64,000 bases of DNA from Phycisphaeraceae bacterium (GTDB taxonomy: Bacteria > Planctomycetota > Phycisphaerae > Phycisphaerales > Phycisphaeraceae). The notes below the pieces were generated by a model, which was given only the letters and a program-made list of their open reading frames with translations, did no database searches and was not told the DNA's origin. Below are positions 18,307 to 28,325 of this stretch, in pieces. The stretch lies in NCBI GenBank assembly GCA_028277745.1, contig JANQFR010000067.1:54911-118910 (forward strand). Reading direction: 5' to 3'. The first letter of the stretch is position 1. Every line of letters begins with the position of its first letter. Position numbers and translations under genes: made by a program.

Positions 18307-18717
18307 ATGAGCGACGCCATCCTCGCCGCGGTTCAGCAATCGCAACTCAAGACCGACCTGCCCCGCGTGCAGGTGGGCGACACCGTGGACGTCCACGTCC
18401 GGATCATCGAAGGCTCCAAGGAGCGGGTCCAGGTCTTCAACGGCGTGGTCATCAAGACCCAGAACGGCGGCCTCGAAGAGACGTTCACCGTCCGCCGTAT
18501 CGTCGCCAACGAAGGCGTCGAGCGGACCTTCCCCTTCCACTCGCCGCGGATCGCGAAGATCGAGGTGAAGCGGGAGGGCGACGCCCGCCGGGCGAAGCTG
18601 TACTACCTGCGCGACCGGGTCGGCAAGAAACGCCGGCTCCGCGACCGCCGCCGCGGCCTGGCGCAGGCCGCCGCCCCCGAGGCGGCCCCGGCGGAGACCG
18701 CTGACGCCGGCGAATAA
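18307..18717 (+). CDS. rplS: 50S ribosomal protein L19
   Basis: 136 residues. The core [25 protein letters not shown] (about 25-49), [20 protein letters not shown] and [11 protein letters not shown] match L19, which sits at the 30S-50S interface. The C-terminal tail is extended by about 20 Ala/Pro/Glu-rich residues beyond the usual end. Third gene of the rpsP operon, 55 bases after trmD. An inverted repeat that could form a long hairpin follows directly. Confidence 0.95.
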   Translation: MSDAILAAVQQSQLKTDLPRVQVGDTVDVHVRIIEGSKERVQVFNGVVIKTQNGGLEETFTVRRIVANEGVERTFPFHSPRIAKIEVKREGDARRAKLYYLRDRVGKKRRLRDRRRGLAQAAAPEAAPAETADAGE

Positions 18718-18731
18718 ATTAATTGCAGATT

Positions 18732-18812
18732 GCAGATGTGAGATGGCAGATGGAACAGCCGCTGGGCTGCCGCCCCGCTTTTTCCATCTGCCATCCGCCA
18801 TCTCACATCTGC
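18732..18812. repeat. Inverted repeat of the GCAGATG family between rplS and lysS
   Basis: The left arm (18732-18755) and right arm (18782-18812) are complementary except for a 7-base insertion in the right arm. Both are built from GCAGAT/GAGATGGC-type units. The 26-base spacer holds CAGCCGCTGGGCTG. It could fold as a transcript-ending hairpin for the rplS operon. The unit structure resembles the short repeats that flank small mobile-looking genes in many environmental genomes, so it may be an empty insertion site. Confidence 0.65.
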
Positions 18813-18833
18813 CATTCCCAGTAAACTCTTCTC

Positions 18834-20393
18834 ATGCCCAACGCCCCCGCGCCTCACGACGAGTCCCACCGCAGCCGTGACGAGCTGCTGGCCGACCGCC
18901 GCCGGAAGCTCGAGCGCCTGCGCGACGAGTTCGGGCGCGACCCCTTCGGCCAGCGGGTCGACGGGCTGAGCACCCTGGCGGGGGCACGGGAGGCGTATGA
19001 CGAGGCCGCCGACCAAGCCAACAAGGACGACCCGGAGACCGACGACCGTCCGGCGGTGAAGGTCGCCGGACGCGTGGTGCAGCACCGGGTCATGGGCAAC
19101 CTCATCTTCATGTCGCTGCGCGACCACACCGGGGACCTGCAGATTGCGGTCTCCAAGAAGGCGGTCGGCCAGCCGGGGTTCTCGATCGCCAAGATGACCG
19201 AACGGGGCGATATCGCCGTCGCCGCTGGGCCGCTGGCCAAGACCAAGACCGGCGAGATCAGCGTCTGGGCGGACGGCGGAGACGGCTACCGCCTCGCGAC
19301 CAAGTCCCTCGCCCTGCCCCCCAACAAGTTCCAGGGCCTGCAGGACCCCGAGCTGCGCTACCGCCAGCGGTACGTCGACCTCTACGACAACCCCGAGGTG
19401 ATGCGGACCATGCTCCAGCGGTCGCGGATCCTCAAGGCGGTTCGCGACTTCTTTTTCGACCGCGGGTTCGTCGAGGTCGAGACGCCGATGATGCAAGCCA
19501 TCCCCGGCGGCGCGGCGGCCCGGCCGTTCATCACCCACCACAACGCCCTCGATATCGACCTGTTCCTCCGGATCGCCCCCGAGCTCTACCTCAAACGCCT
19601 CCTCGTCGGCGGGATGCCCAAGGTCTTCGAGATCAACCGCAATTTCCGCAACGAGGGCATCGACCGCTCGCACAACCCCGAGTTCACCATGCTCGAACTG
19701 TACGAGGCGTTCGGCGACCTCTACTCGGTGATGGACCACACCGAGCAGCTGTTCCAGCACCTGGTTCGGCTGGTGAAGGACATCTCCCGGGCGGAGCCCG
19801 GGGCTAATGGGGAAGACCTGACGCTGCCTTACGGCGACCTGGAGATCGACTACGGGGCGTTCCGCCGGGCGAAGTATCTCGACCTGTTTGAAGAGCACAA
19901 CGGCTTCCCCGCGTCCGACCACGACCGGCTGGCCGACAAGGCCAGGACGCTCCACATCGACCCGGCGGGCAAGGACCACGACGTGCTGCTCAACGAGGTG
20001 TGGGAGGAGACGGTCGAGCCGCACCTGGTGCAGCCGACGTTCGTGATCGACTACCCCGCGAGCCTGTGCCCGCTGACCAAGCGGAAGCCGGACGAGCCGG
20101 GGGTCGCCGAGCGGTTCGAGCTGTTCATCGCGAACATGGAGCTGGCCAACGCCTACACCGAACTGAACGACCCGGACGTGCAGGAGGCCAATTTCAAGCA
20201 GCAGGTGGCGGGGGAGGACGACGAGGCGGCGGTATTCCGCAACGTCGACGACGATTTCCTCGAGTCCCTGCGCGTCGGCATGCCCCCGGCGGGGGGGCTG
20301 GGCGTGGGCATCGACCGGCTGATCATGCTGCTGACCAATCAGCGCTCGATCCGCGACGTGATCCTGTTCCCGCTGATGCGGCCGCAGGGGTGA
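18834..20393 (+). CDS. lysS: Lysyl-tRNA synthetase, class II
   Basis: 519 residues. An N-terminal OB-fold anticodon-binding domain (about 60-170, VAGRVVQHRVMGNLIFMSLRD) is followed by the class II catalytic core. Motif 1 is around QRSRILKAVRDFFFDRGFVEVETPMM, motif 2 around FEINRNFRNEGIDRSHNPEFTMLE, and motif 3 is GLGVGIDRLIMLLTNQRSIRDV near the end. It charges tRNA-Lys in the cytoplasm. The start MPNAPAPHDE is supported by family length. The gene is bounded upstream by the 18732-18812 repeat and downstream by the 20401-20436 repeat. Confidence 0.96.
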   Translation: MPNAPAPHDESHRSRDELLADRRRKLERLRDEFGRDPFGQRVDGLSTLAGAREAYDEAADQANKDDPETDDRPAVKVAGRVVQHRVMGNLIFMSLRDHTGDLQIAVSKKAVGQPGFSIAKMTERGDIAVAAGPLAKTKTGEISVWADGGDGYRLATKSLALPPNKFQGLQDPELRYRQRYVDLYDNPEVMRTMLQRSRILKAVRDFFFDRGFVEVETPMMQAIPGGAAARPFITHHNALDIDLFLRIAPELYLKRLLVGGMPKVFEINRNFRNEGIDRSHNPEFTMLELYEAFGDLYSVMDHTEQLFQHLVRLVKDISRAEPGANGEDLTLPYGDLEIDYGAFRRAKYLDLFEEHNGFPASDHDRLADKARTLHIDPAGKDHDVLLNEVWEETVEPHLVQPTFVIDYPASLCPLTKRKPDEPGVAERFELFIANMELANAYTELNDPDVQEANFKQQVAGEDDEAAVFRNVDDDFLESLRVGMPPAGGLGVGIDRLIMLLTNQRSIRDVILFPLMRPQG

Positions 20394-20824
20394 CGACTTT
20401 GGAACGCCAAGACGCCAAGTCGCCAAGACGCCAAGAGCCGGATGAAGCGGTGGACGAACTGGCTAGGAGGGTCATCGGCGCCGCGATCGCGGTTCACCGG
20501 GCGCTTGGCCCGGGGTTTCCCGAATCGGTTTATGAAGAGGCCTTGTGCATTGAATTAGTTGAGCAGGGTATTCCATTCGAAAGGCAGCCGAAGGTCAACG
20601 TGTTCTACCGGGAGCGTATGGTTGGCCAGGGGCAGCTGGATATCTGGGTCGATCGGCAGCTGGTGGTCGAACTTAAAGCCGTCGAGCAGATCATCCCGAA
20701 ACATAAAGCACAGGCGAAGGCCTACCTCGTGGCGACGGGCTGCGTGTTGGCGCTGTTGATTAATTTCCACGAAGCTGTCCTGAAGGACGGCATCAGTCGT
20801 ATTATCTGGAGTCCCGAAACCTGA
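20390..20824 (+). CDS. GxxExxY protein, PDDEXK-fold small nuclease-like protein
   Basis: 144 residues if the GTG overlapping the lysS stop (GTGA) is used; a TTG at 20399 is an alternative. The family signature is GFPESVY (42-48). A PDDEXK-like core follows, with Asp84 in QLDIWVD and Glu94-Leu-Lys96 in VVELKA. The biochemical role of the family is unknown. The first 15 or so residues (ERQDAKSPRRQE) are encoded by the left copy of an inverted repeat whose partner lies 6 bases past the stop, so the N-terminus may be an accident of the repeat. The family core begins near residue 22. It lies between lysS and a Lol-type exporter, a place that suggests insertion. Confidence 0.85.
   Translation: MTTLERQDAKSPRRQEPDEAVDELARRVIGAAIAVHRALGPGFPESVYEEALCIELVEQGIPFERQPKVNVFYRERMVGQGQLDIWVDRQLVVELKAVEQIIPKHKAQAKAYLVATGCVLALLINFHEAVLKDGISRIIWSPET
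20401..20436 (+). repeat. Left 36-bp inverted repeat of the GxxExxY unit
   Basis: 36 bases made of roughly 9-base units (CGCCAAGAC/GTCGCCAAG). Its reverse complement recurs at 20830-20865 with 34 of 36 positions identical. It lies inside the 5' end of the GxxExxY reading frame. Confidence 0.85.
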
Positions 20825-20829
20825 CTTAA

Positions 20830-20865
20830 TCTTGGCGTCTTGGCGTCCTGGCGTCTTGGCGTTCC
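20830..20865 (-). repeat. Right 36-bp inverted repeat of the GxxExxY unit
   Basis: Reverse complement of 20401-20436 with two mismatches. It begins 6 bases after the GxxExxY stop codon and ends 12 bases before the ATG of the permease gene, so it also fills that gene's ribosome-binding region. Confidence 0.85.
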
Positions 20866-20877
20866 CCCGAACGCTGC

Positions 20878-22342
20878 ATGTACAAACTCGTCCTCATCTC
20901 GAAATACCTCCGCCGCAAGCTCGCGCCGATGTTCGCGGCCCTGGCGGTCACGCTCTGCACGATGATGGTCATCATCGTCATCTCGGTCATGGGCGGCTTC
21001 CTCGACCTGCTCCGCGCCTCGGCCCAGCGCCTGTCGGGCGACGTGATCGTGAGCGCCGGCTCGTTCACCGGGTTCCCCTATTACCAGGAGCTGATCGACG
21101 CGATCGACGCCCTGCCCGAGGCCGAGGCCGCCACACCAATCATCCGATCCTACGGCCTGCTCAAGCTCGGCGACCGCAACAACCCCGTTGAGGTCGAAGG
21201 CATCCTCCCGGAAGGCTACGACCGCGTCGTCGGCTACAAGCAGTCGCTGTACTGGACCACCCAGAAGATGCTCGACGCCTTCGACCACCGCTACGAGCCG
21301 CCGTTGGATGAGTATGAGCAGAGCTACCGCGACAAGCTCGCGGAGCAGGACCTGGTCGAATTCGGCATGACGTTCGACCCGCCGGCGGCACGCAAGCAGC
21401 GGGCGGGGCGGGACGACCTGGACGCGATCGTCCTGGGGATCGAGATCAGCCCGCGCAACCAGCGTGACGAACAGGGACGGTACGACATCAATCGCAGCTC
21501 GATCTCCGACGACGTAACGCTGACGGTCCTGCCGCTGACCAGCGAGGGGGGCGTGCTGGACCTGGAGATCAAGCCGCGGCCGTTCGCGGTGGTCAACGAA
21601 TTCAAGTCGGGGCTGTACGACGTCGACGCCAACCGGGTCTACGTGCGTCTGGACACGCTGCAGAAGATGCTGTTGATGGACGCGTGGGAGAAGCTGGACG
21701 ACGAGGGCTTTCCCACCGGGGAGAAAACGCAGCCGCGGGTGACGGAGGTGCTGGTCAAGGCCGCCCCGGGCGTGCCGCTGGAGGCGCTTCGGAGGGCGGT
21801 GGACGGGGCGGTGCGGAAGGTGCAGCGCAGGCACGCCGACATGCCGGTGCTGTTCACGATGACCTGGGAGGAGCGACACCGCACGCTGCTCAGCGCCGTC
21901 CAGAACGAGAAGGGGATGGTGACGTTCCTGTTCGTGATCATCAGCGTGGTGGCGGTGGTGATGGTGGGCACGACGCTGTACATGATCGTGCTGGAGAAGA
22001 CCCGCGACATCGGCATCCTCCGGGCGATCGGCGCCTCGCGGCTGGGCATCGCCAACGTCTTCCTCGGGTACGGGCTGGCGATCGGGATCATCGGCGCGCT
22101 GATCGGCGCGGGGCTGGCGTACCTGATCGTCAATAACCTCAACGGCATCCAGGAATGGCTGGCCGCCTGGTTCGGCTGGCGGATGTGGAACCCCCAGACC
22201 TATTACTTCGATCGGATCCCCGACGAGGTGAAGACCACCGACGCGGTCGCGATCGGCATCGGAGCGGTGATCAGCTGCGTCGTCGGGGCGCTGATCTCGG
22301 CGTTCATCGCGGCCCGACAGGACCCGATCGAGGCGTTGCGGC

Positions 22343-22350
<8 letters not shown>
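20878..22350 (+). CDS. FtsX/LolC-LolE-type ABC transporter permease
   Basis: 490 residues. One N-terminal membrane helix (about 17-40), a large soluble domain (about 45-335) and three C-terminal helices (about 342-366, 390-420, 458-482) form the MacB/LolCE topology. LEKTRDIGILRAIGASRLGI after the second helix is the typical cytoplasmic coupling motif. With the next gene it should move lipoproteins or another lipid-anchored substrate from the inner membrane. Residues 150-230 (rich in Asp, Arg and Gln) are longer than in proteobacterial LolC. The stop overlaps the ATPase start by 8 bases. The right repeat of the GxxExxY unit lies directly upstream and no good Shine-Dalgarno is visible. Confidence 0.87.
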
Positions 22351-23038
<688 letters not shown>

Positions 23039-23044
23039 GCGAGC

Positions 23045-23073
23045 TTTACAGCGTATAGACCCATCGGTATTTT
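23045..23073 (+). promoter_or_regulatory. Sigma-70-like promoter for the hydroxyacid dehydrogenase gene
   Basis: TTTACA (23045-23050) and TATTTT (23068-23073) with a 17-base spacer. The start codon lies 93 bases downstream. A small hairpin (CCGATC-GTTC-GATCGG, 23109-23124) is in the leader. Confidence 0.5.
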
Positions 23074-23165
23074 TGAGGCGTCACTGACTCCCGCACGGAG
23101 GTCGTCGGCCGATCGTTCGATCGGTGTCTGGAGGGACGTGCCATTGCCCGCGAAAGGCTCGCTCC

Positions 23166-24140
23166 ATGCGGATTCTGCTCACCACGACCAGCTATCAGGA
23201 CACCCCCGGCGATCACCACCAAGTCCTTGCCGATTCAGGCTTTGACGTCGTCCGCGCCCGCGGCCCGCTCCCCGAGGCCGACATGCTCAAGCTCATCGAA
23301 GAGCACGGCGGGTTCGACGGGCTGCTCAACGGCGACGACGAAATCACCGCCGCCGTGACCGACGCCGCCCTCGCCGCCCCGACCCCGCTGCGGGTCATCG
23401 CCAAGTACGGCATCGGCCTCGACTCGATCGACGTGCCCCACGCCACCGCCAGGAAGGTCCCGGTCCTCTTCACCCCCGGCGTCAACCACACCACCGTCGC
23501 CGAGCACGCCTTCGGGCTGATGATCGGCCTGGCCAAGCATTTCTGGCCTCACCTCAGCGCGGTCAAGCACGGCCAGTGGAAGCGGATCACCGGCTCCGAG
23601 CTGGCCGGCAAGAAGCTCGGCGTCCTGGGCATGGGCCGCATCGGCAAGGAGGTCATCAAGCGCGGCGCCGCGTTCGGCATGCCCGCGATCGCGTTCGACC
23701 TGTACTGGGACGAAGCGTTCGCCAGCGAATACAGCGTCGAACGCGCCCACACCGCCGACCACGTCCTCAAGGAGGCCGACGTGATCAGCCTCCACATGAA
23801 CCTGACCGACGAGAACCGCGGGTTCATCAATCAGCACTCCATCGCCGAGATGAAAGACGGCGCCGTCATCATCAACACCGCCCGCGGCGGGCTGGTGGTG
23901 GAGGAGGACGTCGCGGAAGCCTGCAAGGCCGGCAAGCTCGGCGGGTACGGCGCCGACGTGCTCAACCACGAGCCCATCCAGGCGCCCCACCCCTTTCAGG
24001 ACGTGGACAACATCCTGATCACCCCGCACGTCGGCAGCCGGACGCTCGAATCCGTCGGCCGCCAGGCGATGCGGGCGACGCTCAATCTGGTGAACTTCCT
24101 CAACGGGGACCAGGACTACATCCAGGCCAATACGTTCTGA
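23166..24140 (+). CDS. D-isomer-specific 2-hydroxyacid dehydrogenase (phosphoglycerate dehydrogenase-like)
   Basis: 324 residues. The NAD-binding fold shows VLGMGRIGKEVIKRGAAFGM with GxGxxG near 156-161. The catalytic residues of the family are in place: Arg in NTARGGLVVEE, Glu in ADVLNHEP and His in ITPHVGSRT. The substrate domain (1-100) includes KYGIGLDSIDV. There is no C-terminal ACT domain, so it is not a classical SerA and may act on another hydroxyacid or on a phosphoglycerate-like sugar acid. The ATG at 23166 (MRILLTTTSY) fits the family start better than a start 42 bases upstream. Confidence 0.87.
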   Translation: MRILLTTTSYQDTPGDHHQVLADSGFDVVRARGPLPEADMLKLIEEHGGFDGLLNGDDEITAAVTDAALAAPTPLRVIAKYGIGLDSIDVPHATARKVPVLFTPGVNHTTVAEHAFGLMIGLAKHFWPHLSAVKHGQWKRITGSELAGKKLGVLGMGRIGKEVIKRGAAFGMPAIAFDLYWDEAFASEYSVERAHTADHVLKEADVISLHMNLTDENRGFINQHSIAEMKDGAVIINTARGGLVVEEDVAEACKAGKLGGYGADVLNHEPIQAPHPFQDVDNILITPHVGSRTLESVGRQAMRATLNLVNFLNGDQDYIQANTF

Positions 24141-24186
24141 GGCTTACGAAAACCGATTCCATGGCTTAACCGGAAGGTCACTTCTC

Positions 24187-25305
24187 GTGTCGTCCTATGT
24201 TCAACGCGTCAAACCGGGGCTCCTGAACTGGCTGGAGTCGATCCGTTTCAAGGAGGAAGGCTGGGGCCGCTGGCCCTATCACGCAAAGATGGTGCGGCCG
24301 TGGGCGTTGCAAGCCTCGGCCATCGGGGTCCGCATCCTGAACGAGCTGGCTGAACTGGGCAAAGCCACCGAAGCGCAGCGGGCCGAGGCGGTCGCGTTTT
24401 TTCAAGGCTGCCAGGACCCCGCCGACGGGCTGTTCAAAGACCCGCTGGAGACCGAGGCGTATCACACCGGCAACCACACCTGGGAGCAGGTCTGGGGCCA
24501 GCGCAACGGGGCCGCGATCGAAGCGTTACGTCTCCTGGGCGGGGCGCCCCGACACCCGCTGGCGCGTAGCCAGTTCGGCGATCTGACCCGAGTCGACCCC
24601 ACGCGGTGGACCCTCGAACAGATCGACTGGCGCAACCCCTGGGGGCACGGCGAGAGCTGGAGCCGCGCGATCCGCGCCTATCTCGATCACCGCACGAGCG
24701 ATGCGGACCTCCACGACGACCCGACGCTCAACGCCACGTTTGAAGCGGTGGAGCGGCACATCTTTGCCCCGGAGACCGGCACGCCCAACCGGCGCATGCC
24801 CGAGCCGAACCCCTCGGTCGCCATGGCGGGCCTGTTCAAGGTGATGTCCGCCTACCTGGCCGTCGGCCGACCCATCCCCCACGCCCGGGCCGGCATCGAC
24901 TCGACCCTCGCCCTCCAGAACCCCGACGGCGAGTTCGGCTTCCGCCGCAATATGTGCATCAACTGGGACGCCCTCTGGGTCCTGCGCCACCTCGACATAC
25001 AACTCGACGGCGGCCACCGGCACGACGAGATCGTCGGCGCTGGCCGACGCTGTGCCGACGTGCTCATGCGCGACTACCTCAAGCCCGACGGCGGGTTCGC
25101 GTTCCACGGTGAGCACTGCCAGACCACCCACCACTCCATCATGCTCAGCCCCGAAAAATACCCCATCGGCGACATGCTCGGGTCCACCATGTGCCTCAAG
25201 TGTCTGACCTACGCGGACGAGTGGCTCAGCGGGTCGACCTTGGGGATCGATTCGGAACTGAACCAACCCGCCCCGCAGCCCCTGCACAGCGACTCAAACT
25301 CATGA
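24187..25305 (+). CDS. Alpha/alpha-toroid (prenyltransferase-like) protein of unknown role
   Basis: 372 residues from a GTG at 24187, with GGAAGG about 9 bases upstream. The sequence has repeated helical pieces of the kind found in alpha/alpha toroids: GLLNWLESIRF, PADGLFKDPLE, IDSTLALQNPDGEFGF and YLKPDGGFAFHGEHC, each like the QDGS/NPDGGF blocks of terpenoid-cyclase-fold proteins. No signal peptide. Function is unknown. It is translationally coupled to the sulfatase gene (ATGA overlap), so the two proteins probably serve one pathway, perhaps breakdown of a sulfated glycan; that is an inference from context only. Confidence 0.65.
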   Translation: MSSYVQRVKPGLLNWLESIRFKEEGWGRWPYHAKMVRPWALQASAIGVRILNELAELGKATEAQRAEAVAFFQGCQDPADGLFKDPLETEAYHTGNHTWEQVWGQRNGAAIEALRLLGGAPRHPLARSQFGDLTRVDPTRWTLEQIDWRNPWGHGESWSRAIRAYLDHRTSDADLHDDPTLNATFEAVERHIFAPETGTPNRRMPEPNPSVAMAGLFKVMSAYLAVGRPIPHARAGIDSTLALQNPDGEFGFRRNMCINWDALWVLRHLDIQLDGGHRHDEIVGAGRRCADVLMRDYLKPDGGFAFHGEHCQTTHHSIMLSPEKYPIGDMLGSTMCLKCLTYADEWLSGSTLGIDSELNQPAPQPLHSDSNS

Positions 25306-26639
25306 CACGACCCCTGAACATCCTGTACATCCATTCGCACGACACCGGGCGCTGCGTCGAGCCCTATGGCTACGATGTGGCCACGCCGCGTATCCAGCGT
25401 TTCGCGGAGGAAAGCTTGGTTTTCCGTCAGGCGTTCGCCGCCGCGCCCACTTGCTCGCCCAGCCGGGCGGCGCTGATGACCGGGCAACACCCGCATTGCT
25501 GCGGCATGTACGGCCTGGCCACGGACAAGGTCGGCTACACCCTCAACGACTACTCGCACCACCTGGCGCGGTTCCTGAAAACCCACGGCTACACCACCGC
25601 CCTGGCCGGGGTCCAGCACGTGGCCCGCCTGCCCTGGGCCGACCCCGCCGTCGAGTTGGGCTATGACCAGATGCTCAACAGCCCGGAGACCACCTCCGGC
25701 CGTAACCCCGCGCGCAACGCCGCCGCGTTCCTGAAACAGCCCCGCGACCGGCCGTTCTTCCTGTCGGTCGGTTTCGGCGAAACCCACCGCGACAACGGCA
25801 ACCAGGGCCGGCGCCACAGCTACGCGCCCGACGCCCCGTTCGTCGAGACGCTCGACGGCCGCTACCGCCGGCCGCCCGCGCCCATCCCCGACACGGCGAC
25901 GACCCGCCAGGACTGGGCCAGCTTCCGCGACGGCGCCCGACGCCTCGACGACAAGGTCGGCGCCGTGCTCGACGCCCTCGACGACAGCGGGCACGCCGAC
26001 AACACCCTCGTGATCCTCACCACCGACCACGGCATCGCTTGGCCCCACGGCAAGGGCAACCTCACCGACGCGGGGCTGGGCGTGATGCTCATCCTCCGCG
26101 GGCCGGCCGACTCGGGCTTCGCCGGCGGCCGCGTGCTTGACGCCATGGTCTCCCATATGGACCTCTACCCCACCATCTGCGAACTGCTGGGCGTCGACGC
26201 GCCCGACTGGCTGCAGGGCGCCTCGCTCATGCCCCTGGCCCGCGGCGAGGCCGAGCAGGTGCACGACCAGCTCTTCGGCGAACAGTCCTACCACGGCAAA
26301 AGCTTCGACCCCCAACGCAGCGTCCGCACCGAGCGGTACAAGTACATCCGCCGCGGCGACGGGCCGTACATCCGCATCGTCGACCCCGGCCCCACCAACG
26401 ACTGGCTCCGCTCCGTCGGGTTCCGCCAGCTCCCCGCCGGCCGGGAGTTACTCTACGATCTCTACCTCGACCCCAACGAGATGAACAACCGCATCGACGA
26501 CCCCGAACTGGCCGACGTGCTCAGCGACCTGCGCGCCCGGCTCGACCGCTGGATGGACGACACCGACGACCCGTTCCGTGACGGCTCGATCCCCATCCCC
26601 CCCGCGCTCGCCGCGGCGCAGGCCCGCGGCGAGGCGTGA
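25302..26639 (+). CDS. Type I sulfatase (CxPxR)
   Basis: 445 residues. The sulfatase signature CSPSRAALMTG places the formylglycine-precursor Cys51. Metal ligands are visible at HSHDTG (11-16) and in LTTDHGIAWPHGKGN. The C-terminal ERYKYIRR and LYDLYLDPNEMNN segments are typical. No signal peptide is visible, so either it is cytoplasmic or the start is not complete. It requires a formylglycine-generating enzyme encoded elsewhere. Its start overlaps the stop of the toroid gene. A role in desulfation of organic sulfate esters, for example algal polysaccharides, is likely for this phylum. Confidence 0.9.
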   Translation: MTRPLNILYIHSHDTGRCVEPYGYDVATPRIQRFAEESLVFRQAFAAAPTCSPSRAALMTGQHPHCCGMYGLATDKVGYTLNDYSHHLARFLKTHGYTTALAGVQHVARLPWADPAVELGYDQMLNSPETTSGRNPARNAAAFLKQPRDRPFFLSVGFGETHRDNGNQGRRHSYAPDAPFVETLDGRYRRPPAPIPDTATTRQDWASFRDGARRLDDKVGAVLDALDDSGHADNTLVILTTDHGIAWPHGKGNLTDAGLGVMLILRGPADSGFAGGRVLDAMVSHMDLYPTICELLGVDAPDWLQGASLMPLARGEAEQVHDQLFGEQSYHGKSFDPQRSVRTERYKYIRRGDGPYIRIVDPGPTNDWLRSVGFRQLPAGRELLYDLYLDPNEMNNRIDDPELADVLSDLRARLDRWMDDTDDPFRDGSIPIPPALAAAQARGEA

Positions 26640-26759
26640 CCGCGGCATGAAAATTACACCAACCCCAAATACGTCCAGGACAGACTCGATTAAACTCTCA
26701 CTGCCCAGCGTCCGCTAAACCTAAACCCGCTCTCGACCCTTGCAGGAAGGAAATCCCCC

Positions 26760-28286
26760 GTGGCAAAAACAACTGATGACGGACATCACATCGGCCTGGT
26801 CGGCCTCGCGGTGATGGGCCAGAACCTCGTCCTCAACATGGCCGACCACGGCTTCAACGTCGCGGTCTACAACCGCACCACCTCGAAGATGGACGACTTC
26901 ATCGCCTACTGCAAGGCCAACGAGCCGTCGGCCGACCGCGTCCACGGCTACGCCGACGTGAAGGACTTCGTCAAGTCCCTCGCCCGGCCGCGCAAGATCA
27001 TCTTCCTCGTCAAGGCCGGCGCCGGCACCGACGCCGCCATGAACAGCGTCGTGCCCTACCTCGACAAGGGCGACATCCTCATCGACGGCGGCAACGCCAA
27101 CTGGAACGACACCATCCGACGCGAGAAGGAGTTCAAGGCCAAGGGCATCGAGTTCATCGGCTCGGGCGTCTCCGGCGGCGAGACCGGCGCACGCTTCGGC
27201 CCCTCCCTCATGCCCGGCGGGTCCAAGGAAGCCTGGAAGAGCCTCCGGCCCATCTGGACCAAGATCGCCGCCAAGGTCGACAAGAAAACCGGCCTCGAGC
27301 TCACCGGCGCCGAGCCCGGCAAGCCCATCAAGGGCGGCGAGCCCTGCACCGCCCACATCGGGCCCGACGGCGCCGGCCACTACGTCAAGATGGTCCACAA
27401 CGGCATCGAGTACATCGACATGCAGCTCATCTGCGAGGCGTACTCCATCATGAAAAACCTCCTGGGCATGAAGCCCGACGCCATGAGCAAGGTCTTCGCC
27501 GAGTGGAACAAGGGCGAGCTGTTCAGCTTCCTCATCGAGATCACCGCCGACATCCTCCAGCAGAAAGACCCCGAAAACCCGCGGAAGTTCTTCGTCGACG
27601 CGGTGCTCGACACCGCCGGCCAGAAGGGCACGGGCAAGTGGACCAGCATCAGCTCGCTGGACCTGGGCATCCCCGCCAACGCGATGGCCGAGGCCGTCTT
27701 CGCCCGCTGCCTCAGCGCCCTGAAAGAGGAGCGCGTCGCCGCGAGCACGTCACTCAAGGGGCCCAAGGCCAAGAAGTACGCCGGCTCGAAAAAAGCCGCC
27801 ATCGAGATGATCCGCGATGCGCTCTACTGCTCGAAAATCTGCGCCTACGCCCAGGGCTTCCAGCTCATGGCCGAGGCCCAGCACGAATACAACTGGAAGC
27901 TCGACTTCGGCACGATCGCCAAGATCTGGCGCGGCGGGTGCATCATCCGCGCCCGGTTCCTCCAGAAAATCACCGACGCGTACAACAACGACAAGAAGCT
28001 CCAGAACCTGATGCTCGACCCGTACTTCAAGAAGGCCATCCACAAGGGCCAGGCCAACTGGCGCAAGGTCGTGGCCCTCACCGCCGAGCACGGCATCAGC
28101 GCCCCGGCGTTCTCCTCCGCCCTGGCCTACTACGACGGCTACCGCAGCGCCGTGCTGCCCCAGAACCTGCTCCAGGCCCAGCGCGATTTCTTCGGCGCCC
28201 ACACCTACGAACGCGTCGACAAGAAACGCGGGCAGTTCTTCCACATCGACTGGCCCGAGCCCGGCCGGCCGCAGTTGAAGGTATGA
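26760..28286 (+). CDS. gnd: 6-phosphogluconate dehydrogenase, decarboxylating
   Basis: 508 residues, from a GTG at 26760 with AGGAAGG upstream. Oxidative pentose phosphate pathway enzyme giving ribulose 5-phosphate, CO2 and NADPH. NADP-binding [16 protein letters not shown] (about 12-27) and the family signature [14 protein letters not shown]; substrate and catalytic elements [20 protein letters not shown] and [12 protein letters not shown] are intact, and the C-terminal [27 protein letters not shown] tail is present. Somewhat longer than the usual 470-480 residues, mostly because of insertions in the nucleotide and central domains (for example around residues 185-200). Confidence 0.95.
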   Translation: MAKTTDDGHHIGLVGLAVMGQNLVLNMADHGFNVAVYNRTTSKMDDFIAYCKANEPSADRVHGYADVKDFVKSLARPRKIIFLVKAGAGTDAAMNSVVPYLDKGDILIDGGNANWNDTIRREKEFKAKGIEFIGSGVSGGETGARFGPSLMPGGSKEAWKSLRPIWTKIAAKVDKKTGLELTGAEPGKPIKGGEPCTAHIGPDGAGHYVKMVHNGIEYIDMQLICEAYSIMKNLLGMKPDAMSKVFAEWNKGELFSFLIEITADILQQKDPENPRKFFVDAVLDTAGQKGTGKWTSISSLDLGIPANAMAEAVFARCLSALKEERVAASTSLKGPKAKKYAGSKKAAIEMIRDALYCSKICAYAQGFQLMAEAQHEYNWKLDFGTIAKIWRGGCIIRARFLQKITDAYNNDKKLQNLMLDPYFKKAIHKGQANWRKVVALTAEHGISAPAFSSALAYYDGYRSAVLPQNLLQAQRDFFGAHTYERVDKKRGQFFHIDWPEPGRPQLKV

Positions 28287-28325
28287 TGGCGACATCGCAA
28301 AGGCGCGCAGTCCGGGAGGCGAACC

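Noticed and set aside
18603..20426. 607-codon open frame on the minus strand opposite lysS
   Set aside because: It is antisense to a certain lysS gene; long antisense frames are expected at this GC content and the translation has no family features.
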